Shown here: piece after piece, positions 31,627-38,255 of the stretch
Numbering within the stretch: position 1 is the first letter of the stretch
Layout of the letters: each line of letters opens with the position of its first letter
NCBI GenBank assembly: GCA_037447655.1
Contig: JBBHKE010003068.1
Span: forward strand, 64,001 to 102,255
Reading direction: 5' to 3'
DNA from: Zygnema cylindricum
Lineage: Eukaryota > Streptophyta > Zygnematophyceae > Zygnematales > Zygnemataceae
DNA: 38,255 bases
Notes under the pieces: model-generated
Databases searched by the model: none
Seen by the model: only the letters and a program-made list of their open reading frames with translations
Told to the model about the DNA's origin: nothing
Program-made: the position numbers and the translations under genes

Positions 31627-31700
31627 CGCTGATACGTGGGCTCGAACCACGGACCTTAAGGTTAACAGCCTTACGCTCTAGCCAACTGAGCTACACCAGC
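31627..31700 (-). tRNA. trnN-GUU: tRNA-Asn (anticodon GTT) with T5 terminator
   Basis: Identical to the other two tRNA-Asn genes. On the - strand a run of five T (the + strand A's at 31619-31623) follows after three bases, which suits RNA polymerase III termination. This is the most credible functional copy. Confidence 0.92.
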
Positions 31701-32640
31701 ATACCTGGCGAGAATAGTTTATCATATATATTCTATCAAACATTAACAAACTCATAAAATACAAATCCATTTGATTGAAAATAAGATGTGTCGGATAGAA
31801 GCCGAAATAAAACGATGATACAAACTCACAAATTTCAAATTCATACTCTTGATCAACAATACAAAAATCTATCCAAAGTAGATGTGGTGTGCATTAAACC
31901 AGAATAATACCGTTGATACAAACTCATAAAATAGTGAATTAGAGACCCGTTCAATTGAAAATAATGTAAATCGGCACTGCTTTCGTGCTATTCGCTGATA
32001 TATGGATTCGAACCAAAGATAATACTGCTTTACCCTCTAGCCAGCTGACCTACACCAGCGACTGTTCTAAAAAATATAGTAATTTTTTTATATATCATAT
32101 TATTGGCTACCAGCATTCAGATTTGCAAATCAAACCAGATCGTTAGAACCTGCTTATAGAGATTTTCAGTTCCATCAATTCTAGTTCGTGTATGAGTGAC
32201 GTGGACGATTTATGGTGGCATTCGGGTGTTAATGTTATGAATCGATTCCAATTTTTTTTTGTGATCAATGATCGTCATCAAATGCTAAACAGAACGAGGA
32301 ACTGCAATGAGTTTTGGACCCTAATAAAATGATTGTATCATTTACGTGTACTAATTGAATTACTGGGAGCTGTAATCGACGTAATCGCACTAAAAAAGCA
32401 CATTTTCTGTACGATTACGCTGATCACTGGCCAGTATCCACCAGTAATTGCGTATATTCCGAAATAATGTATAGCGATTCACAATAGAAGTTCACTTGCA
32501 AAATTTTGTAAATTTAAAAAAAATGGAAATTTGTAGTACCGCCGACATTTTGTATTTCCTTGCTGGTCTGCAAGCGCTTCTTCTTTTTCACTTCCATTCT
32601 CCCATCCACAGTTTTGCTACTCTGCAAGCGCCGCTCCTTC
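31701..32640. other. Intergenic DNA with one tRNA relic
   Basis: Apart from the relic at 31993-32058, no gene or repeat was found. From about 32560 CTTC-rich sequence marks the 5' region of the membrane-protein gene. Confidence 0.4.
31993..32058 (-). pseudogene. tRNA-Asn-like relic
   Basis: The ends GCTGGTGTAGGTCAGCTGGC and ATATCAGCG match the tRNA-Asn genes, and the acceptor stem would pair. The anticodon stem and variable region are shortened and the anticodon is lost. Confidence 0.65.
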
Positions 32641-32650
32641 TAAACATTTT

Positions 32651-32659
32651 TTAGGGTTT
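32651..32659 (+). promoter_or_regulatory. Telo-box-like motif in the 5' region of the membrane-protein gene
   Basis: TTAGGGTTT (AAACCCTAA on the other strand) lies 110 bases before the ATG at 32769. This motif is typical of promoters and 5' UTRs in green plants, often in genes of growing cells. One nine-base match is weak on its own. Confidence 0.4.
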
Positions 32660-32768
32660 CTCGCAAATATTGCCTCGTTTTCTATCTACTATTGCAGTTA
32701 GCCTTTTTTTTTTCTACCAGAAAAGGAGCAAAGTGACAAGACGAATCTGGCAGGCAAATTGCAGCAAC

Positions 32769-35209
32769 ATGCAGTGGCTAAAGTACCAGTTTTTGAAGAT
32801 GATTCTCTTATCCATATTACTTTTCTCCAGCCATTGCGATGTACTTATTGACCAACACTCTAATGATGATGACGTTTCTGGCTTCCTTATTGACATCACT
32901 GACCATGACGAGGCTGAAAGCAGCACAACAGATTGCAATGATGTTAAGATCATTTCCGGAAGTTTCCTCTTATTCGGGTATTTCTCTTAGAGAACTAATA
33001 CTGTTTGCATAGAATATTTGTGATGCGCAAGTGAAATACAATATTTACAGCTTACACCTTACAGTTAATGATGTAGACACGCTCATTATGCATAGATAAC
33101 CACGGATCTGTAAGAAAAAGTAAAAACTCTTAAATCTGTCTGGTTATTTACTTTTGTGTTTTTTATATATTTGTGTCGTACCTTGCATCGGTGATTGCAG
33201 GAGGTTTCTTCGAAATCAAGAAGTGGATCAGGTCAATGCATCGTTAGCCTCTATTCAGGAAGTTTTGAAGACCTGTATGATTTCTGTGTATGTCTCCAGC
33301 GAAGTAAGTTTCTTGTCATTCGGCTGAAATTCTTGACATTCAGTTGAAATTATTGACATTATAACCCCTGACATTCAGCTGAAATCTGTGACATTGAGCT
33401 AGAATTTTTGACATTCAGTTGAAATTTTAGCCCTATAGTTTTTAACTAAACTTTAAATGCTATTGATGGCCCATATTTTCCTGGTTTTCAATGCAGGCAT
33501 GGACAAGAACTTGTTTTGATTCAAATTCACTTAACGCTGAATATCTTTTTTCGCTCCCCATTGGAAGTAGCTTGCTTGGTGAAATGGGCGTTTTGAAAGT
33601 AGACATGACAACCGTACAACATGTTTTCCTTCAACAGGAGCATCATTTTAAAGGTTTGTGTTACACCTTTTTTAGATGTTGCCACAAATGAGCGTCCCCG
33701 TACGGTTATAGAAGGTGAAAGGGAACTGCAATTCACTGCCCATCCCTGTTGATGTTAATACGCTTCTTCAATCTCAACTTTTTCTGGTTGTAAATCACAA
33801 AATAGTGTTGGTAACACTATTCAAGAGAATGAGCTGAAATCGGCCATGTCTCCATACCCTACATTAGTATAGCTGGTACTGTTTTCGCTGTAAAACTGTT
33901 GATTTCTTTACACCAACAGCAACAGGCAGTGTAGTTTCCTGTGTACATTTTGGCAAGCGGTATAGCTGCATCTATTATCATCCATTTTAACGAGATTACT
34001 TTAAAACACTCAAGTACGTGTTGATGTCCATTATCATATGTACCAAATGATGCAGTTGAAGATGGAGTGCGACAAATCGACATCATTATTCCGAACCTCT
34101 TTGATGAAAAATACAGTCCACGGTTCGAAAATGATACTGAGCCGGTGGAAAATTACAATGGTAAGTTTGCTTTCTTCGCTTAAGAATTCTCAAACATCAA
34201 ATGCAATGGGGACCGTAGGTGCTTACTAAGAGTCTCCTTTCAACTCAAGCTCTGATATCATAACAACTGAAACAGACGCTATCATGAAAGCTAAGCAGAA
34301 AAATTGAGGCAATCTTGGTAATGTTTGGAATGAGGCTGCTCCTGTCCTTTTTTATAGTGATTTTTATACATGGCCAAAATATTGTAAAGTGCAGGAAAAG
34401 AGATGGACGTTGTTGACATGGAAGAGACACATTCGGTTATAAAGTCTCCGTCGAGCAAGAAAAGGGCGAGCGTTGAGCATGCGCTGATACCATTCATTCA
34501 AATACAACCAATATCCATGCCCGAATTGGAAACATGTCTCAACTACGACAGTGTCTTCTTAGCAGTATGCACAATGGAGGAAAGACCAGGTGGCGTGAAA
34601 ACGTTTCCTTCTTCCCTATGGCCAATACAATGTTTACAAATTTGTGGTTGGCTACACATATACAAGGAAAGGCAAAGAGGAATTCTTACCATTTTTTCTT
34701 TTGGTTTTGCAGAAAACTACACGGGCGCAGTGATTAACATTGTGAAAAACGCTCCGACAAATTTGCAGACGGACATCGATGTTTTGAGATCTCTCATTAA
34801 CATCATCTCTTCACTGCTTGCACGCTTCTCCAAAATTGTGGAACAGAATCCCAACTTGCTCTATGCTATCATAACGTTTGCCGTTATTCTCAGTACAGTT
34901 ATTGTGCTTTCCTTTTTTAAAAATATCTACAGATCGCGTCAACATCTTAAACCTGGCCTTGTGGATTTTAGTTCTCTACAATGTGGGGACGATGGCCTCC
35001 TTTATTTGGGGGAAGAAGAAAATGAAATTTTGGACTCTGTAGTTCAAAGAATGAGACGAGGTTTTGCTAATGCATCTGGTCCGGCATCTCCATCTACATC
35101 CACATTGACACAGAATTCTCAGATGTATAATGATATCGATGATTGGGTCGACAGCTATCAGTCAAAATCATGGAATAGAGATGTTCGAGGAAGGCTAAGT
35201 CGAGTGTAA
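32769..35209 (+). CDS. Unrecognised type I membrane protein with signal peptide
   Basis: A seven-exon model is proposed: 32769-32977, 33201-33303, 33497-33653, 33676-33714, 34056-34160, 34395-34589 and 34713-35209. Phases agree throughout, and the joined frame is 434 residues. The N-terminus is a signal peptide (KMILLSILLFSSHC). The lumenal part includes TVIEVEDGVRQIDIIIPNLF and potential N-glycosylation sites (NDT, NYT). A single membrane span (LLYAIITFAVILSTVIVLSF) lies about 130 residues from the end, and a Ser-rich cytosolic tail follows. I do not recognise the family. The weak point is the 22-nt intron 33654-33675, too short for most eukaryotes; a donor at 33570 (GGAA|GTAGCT, same phase) would give a normal 106-nt intron. 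Intron 34590-34712 is a multiple of three and has no stop, so it may be retained. Confidence 0.7.
33316..33428 (+). repeat. Intronic TTGACATTCAG(C/T)TGAAATT repeats
   Basis: About five imperfect units of about 20-25 bp, each with GACATT followed in most by CAG(C/T)TGAAAT, in the intron after 33303. A minisatellite of local origin. Confidence 0.8.
33785..33890 (+). mobile_element. MITE family 3 fragment in an intron
   Basis: AATCACAAAATAGTGTTGGT and the later ACATTAGTATA and CGCTGTA segments match the core and right end of 27610-27808 (AATCACAAAATAGAGTTAAC). No complete inverted termini remain. Confidence 0.5.
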
Positions 35210-36291
35210 TTGCCAAAATTGCAAGTATATAATAGAATTTAGGATTGTGCTCGAAGAAAGTTGGAGGTGAGCTGTGTTTTTTCGTTTTAGGCACCCACGG
35301 ATTTTGTTGAATCCGACCCACGAGGGGTAAGAGAAGTGCATGGAGCAAAGCCTTGTCCAGTCTTTTATTTAGCATTGTCCGTCTTTTTTTTGTCTTTTAT
35401 CCTGGGCAGCCTGATGTAGTGAATGTGACAGAATTTCATTAGGTCCTACCTTCAAGGTTGGCCGAAATAATTTTTGGTTTTGTTGATAGAGTCTTGCGGT
35501 CAAAAAATTAAAGTTTAGTAGCTGGGCCTTTATATTAACCAGAAAAGTCGTCGGTAAACTCCCTTTGCACGTCTCAAGCCTAAGCGGGCTTGTTCTTGGG
35601 ATATACATTTTTTTTTGGCTTTGTCAAGTACTATCATGACAAAAATAGATGTCTAACCAGAATGAGACTATGAGGCTACATAGGACTTTGGCAGTACTGT
35701 ACAAGACTATACAAGCTGTACACCTGTTCTGATTTTCTTGCTTTTATTATGCCGTCTTTGATGAGGCCTTCAAAGAATCTTTTACACTTGTATAGGAGAC
35801 TAACATATGAACATCCATGTGTAAGAATTATCCATAGCAACCGACATTGTATTTTGCTAGGAATTTCCTACGGGAGTCTTTTATTCTTTTATTCTTTGGT
35901 TGATGTGCCGCCTAGTTTGAAAGAAAGAGCCTTTATTGCTTTCTTCGCATCCTCGACTCCATTCAAATTCAAGCTATTATGTAATACCAAGGCTTTTGTT
36001 AAGAAGAGTTTTTCGGCGTTTTAGCTGCAATAAGCACATTGGTAGTCCCATGGTGGTATTCTCATTTGATATTGAGTAATGGCAATTTTTTGAGCAAAAC
36101 GGAGTATCAGGAATTATTCTGTTTGTAACATTTTATATCCAGTAATTTGATGAAGAAAATCACAAAATCAAGCAATGTTTGACAACTTAAAACCAACAAA
36201 TATCTTAAAGACGAGCCTTCTTATGTACATCGTTTTTCATGCCAAATGATGTAAACTGTAATGAAGGACATTCGTGTTATAGTTTTACATA
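35210..36291. other. 3' region between convergent genes
   Basis: No gene is supported. A 91-codon frame at 35749-36024 has no recognisable domain, and its start context and composition are unremarkable. The stretch may be the long 3' UTR of the membrane-protein gene, ending at the poly(A) signal at 36292. Confidence 0.4.
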
Positions 36292-36297
36292 AATAAA
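36292..36297 (+). terminator. Candidate poly(A) signal AATAAA
   Basis: First clear AATAAA on the + strand after the stop at 35207-35209. It lies about 390 bases from the stop of the convergent gene. Confidence 0.4.
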
Positions 36298-36683
36298 GAA
36301 AACAGGAAAATTGCCCACAACTAATCAGGAGTACGAAAAAAATCCTCGAAATATCACACAACACCTTTTACCTTTGGTTTTCCATTTGTTGAAACCACAA
36401 TACAACACACTTTGATTCAATCATAATATACAATTTAAAGAGCAATGTCCACAATGTATAACAAAAGTCACTCTTTCCCTTTTCCTTTCCCTTTCGTTCC
36501 TTTTTCCATTTTCCTTCTCTTCCTTCTTTTCTCTTGTCAAAGAAATTGTACATCACGTACTACAGCGTCTCCTATGGTTCCTTGGAATTTGTACTGATAT
36601 ACACGGGATAACATTATCCTCATAACCACAAAATCCGTAATACACATAAAACACGGACAAACCAAAAAAAAAAAAAAAAAAAA

Positions 36684-38105
36684 TCACGACTGTCCCGGTT
36701 CATAACGACAAACACAGTCGTAAATAGATCCTTCACAAAGCCTCTCAGCGAGCCGTTGATTCTTGATCATTGCCAACTGTCAAACCCAAAACCCAAAACG
36801 TGTGAAGATAACAAATTAGTTATAACCCATTCATAGAAAAAACTTGTAGTCTCATGTCTTATTGGTTCAGAAGCTGATATTTGGTAAAAAAGGTGTCATC
36901 GTTTATTAATCGATCCAATGTGCAGATAACAATTGCCGTGACCGGTATATGCTGATAAAATGTATTATTAGCGATTAAACAGATAGCTGGCGTTAAAATC
37001 GATAATAGCTAATAAAACCGGTTATTACCAATAAATCTGATTATCGGCAATAAAATCGATCATTGGAGATAAACAGACAAGTACAGTATAATATCCATAC
37101 AAATATTGTAACTTGTAGCCCACATCGCATGCAAAAATCCATAAATTTTTAACCGTCGAGATTATCAGTCTCCCAAAGCTCGCGTAAAGGTACAATGTAA
37201 TCTATTAAATTCGTTAATTAAGATCATAAATTTTGTTGTTAACAGATATAATCATCAATTGAACTATATCGTCATTATCAGCTTTAATCCTGAATAAAAT
37301 TAGATATACATATTAAACCTTCATCGAATACCTGAGAATTACCGTTAACCGAATACGGAAAAACCACTCCCAATACGAAACTCCAAAAAAAACCCGAAAT
37401 CAAGGAAAAATATGCCTCGCTTCCAAAAAAGAGAAATCGGAAAATAACGGGTAGCCGAATTTGGATACTTGGTGTAAAAAACGAAAAAAGGAAAAATGAA
37501 AAATAGAAAAAAGAACAAAAGAAAAAAGAATGGCTCACCTTTAAAGATTCACATTTGAAACGGGCGGTAAAATTTGTATGTAAACTTCGTCCCATGCCTT
37601 CCAAAACCACCTAAACCAACACAAAAAACCATAAAACAACAACAAAAGCAATAATTAGAAAAAGAGAAATAAAATTCATTTTTCAGGTTGCAACATGACA
37701 ATCTCAAATTCTCCCAAATTTGCGATACGGAACCGGAAACATGTCCCACCACAATCGGTAACGTAATGAAAAAAATGGAATTTTTGAGCCCATAATAACT
37801 TTCGAACTAAGAAAAAACAATTAGAGGTATTTGAAAAACATTTTGGGCAACATTCGTCAACATTTACAAATTTTAGGAATAAAAAAGTTTTTTTGGAGTC
37901 TCACCAGATCTGCCTCGGTACTGACTTCCGCCAGCTCATTGCTGACCTGGCGGAAATCTATGCAAGGGCTGGTCGAGCCACTTTCCACCACCATCAGTTT
38001 TGCCACGTGACACTCTCCTATTGGATCATTATCCTCCACTTTTGTCACATTCTCGTCCACTATCACGCCGCCGGCCTCGGCCGCCCTTCTCAGAATGTCA
38101 CAGCT
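36684..38105 (-). CDS. PANK4: C-terminal DUF89 phosphatase domain of a PANK4 / plant PANK2-type protein (partial)
   Basis: Three - strand exons: 38105-37905, 37610-37539 and 36776-36684 (stop TGA at 36686-36684). All junctions are in phase 0 with GT/AG sites, giving 121 residues; the gene continues beyond the right edge. Exon 1 ends in FRQVSNELAEVSTEADL. Exon 2 carries the diagnostic EGMGRSLHTNF and FKCESLK. The last exon reads LAMIKNQRLAERL..., then IYDCVCRYEPG. This is the end of the DUF89 (ARMT1-like) metal-dependent phosphatase domain, which in PANK4 and plant PANK2 dephosphorylates 4'-phosphopantetheine or its damaged forms in coenzyme A metabolism. Whether a pantothenate-kinase domain is fused upstream cannot be seen. 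The C-terminus is of a type I associate with plants. Confidence 0.93.
36951..37076. repeat. Imperfect repeats of about 20 bp in a PANK4-type gene intron
   Basis: Six or so units of the form AATAAAA(C/T)CG(A/G)TTATxxxC follow one another between exons 2 and 3. They include internal palindromes such as AACCGGTT and ATCGAT. Confidence 0.6.
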
Positions 38106-38119
38106 CTGAGGGAAAAATA

Positions 38120-38255
38120 AATAATGATAATGAAAAGAAAGGGAGAGGAAGAGTGAAAGAGAAAGAAGGAAAGAGAGAAAGGAGAAAAAGAGGGAGAGAG
38201 GGAGAGAGGGAGAAAAAGAGAAAAAAAGGGAGAGAGAGAGAGAGAGAGAGAGAGA
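38120..38255 (+). repeat. Polypurine (GA-rich) tract at the right edge
   Basis: A nearly pure G/A stretch ending in (GA)n, inside an intron of the PANK4-type gene (polypyrimidine on its coding strand, just upstream of the acceptor at 38106). The window ends inside it. Confidence 0.9.

Noticed and set aside
31462-31650. Reverse-strand frame overlapping the third tRNA-Asn
   Set aside because: It overlaps a well-supported tRNA gene and has no recognisable protein features.
35749-36024. 91-codon frame between the convergent genes
   Set aside because: No recognisable domain and no splice or promoter support; it lies in the probable 3' UTR.

Overview
The window is nuclear DNA of a eukaryote: AT-rich, with spliced genes (GT-AG introns of roughly 100-750 bp), abundant non-autonomous DNA transposons and eukaryote-type tRNA genes. 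Three clues point to the green-plant lineage, and a streptophyte alga is my best guess. The tRNA-Asn(GTT) genes look plant-like. A plant-style telo-box (TTAGGGTTT) lies just upstream of one start codon. The C-terminus of a pantothenate-kinase/DUF89 protein ends in a form I associate with plants. This is inference from memory of the families, and the taxon is not proven.

Layout. (1) 1-5163: 3' part of a SIRT7-class sirtuin gene on the + strand. It has all the catalytic motifs, but about 510 disordered, Lys/Glu-rich residues are inserted inside the zinc-binding module, and a long disordered tail follows. (2) 4584-22699: an imperfect tandem duplication (copy A 4584-14134, copy B 15222-22699) of the sirtuin tail, about 8 kb of non-coding DNA and the 5' coding part of the next gene. 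The junction lies in a 739-base assembly gap plus about 350 bp of unmatched sequence. The copies differ by nested MITEs, a deletion or duplication between direct repeats, a replaced block with a poly(C)/poly(G) palindrome, and very uneven divergence. (3) 22401-26658: a + strand gene for a roughly 1210-residue protein with a disordered charged N-terminus, an F-box and a long plant-style leucine-rich repeat array. (4) 26660-32768: gene-poor DNA with three identical tRNA-Asn(GTT) genes, three tRNA-like relics and several terminal-inverted-repeat elements. (5) 32769-35209: a multi-exon gene for an unrecognised single-pass membrane protein with a signal peptide. (6) 36684-38105, - strand: the last three exons of a PANK4-type (plant PANK2-type) DUF89 phosphatase, convergent with gene 5 and running off the right edge.

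The protein genes show no obvious shared pathway. The main interest is the modified sirtuin, the F-box/LRR architecture, and a duplication whose breakpoints fall inside the disordered coding parts of two neighbouring genes, potentially creating a chimera. No virus, CRISPR array or bacterial-type operon was seen.
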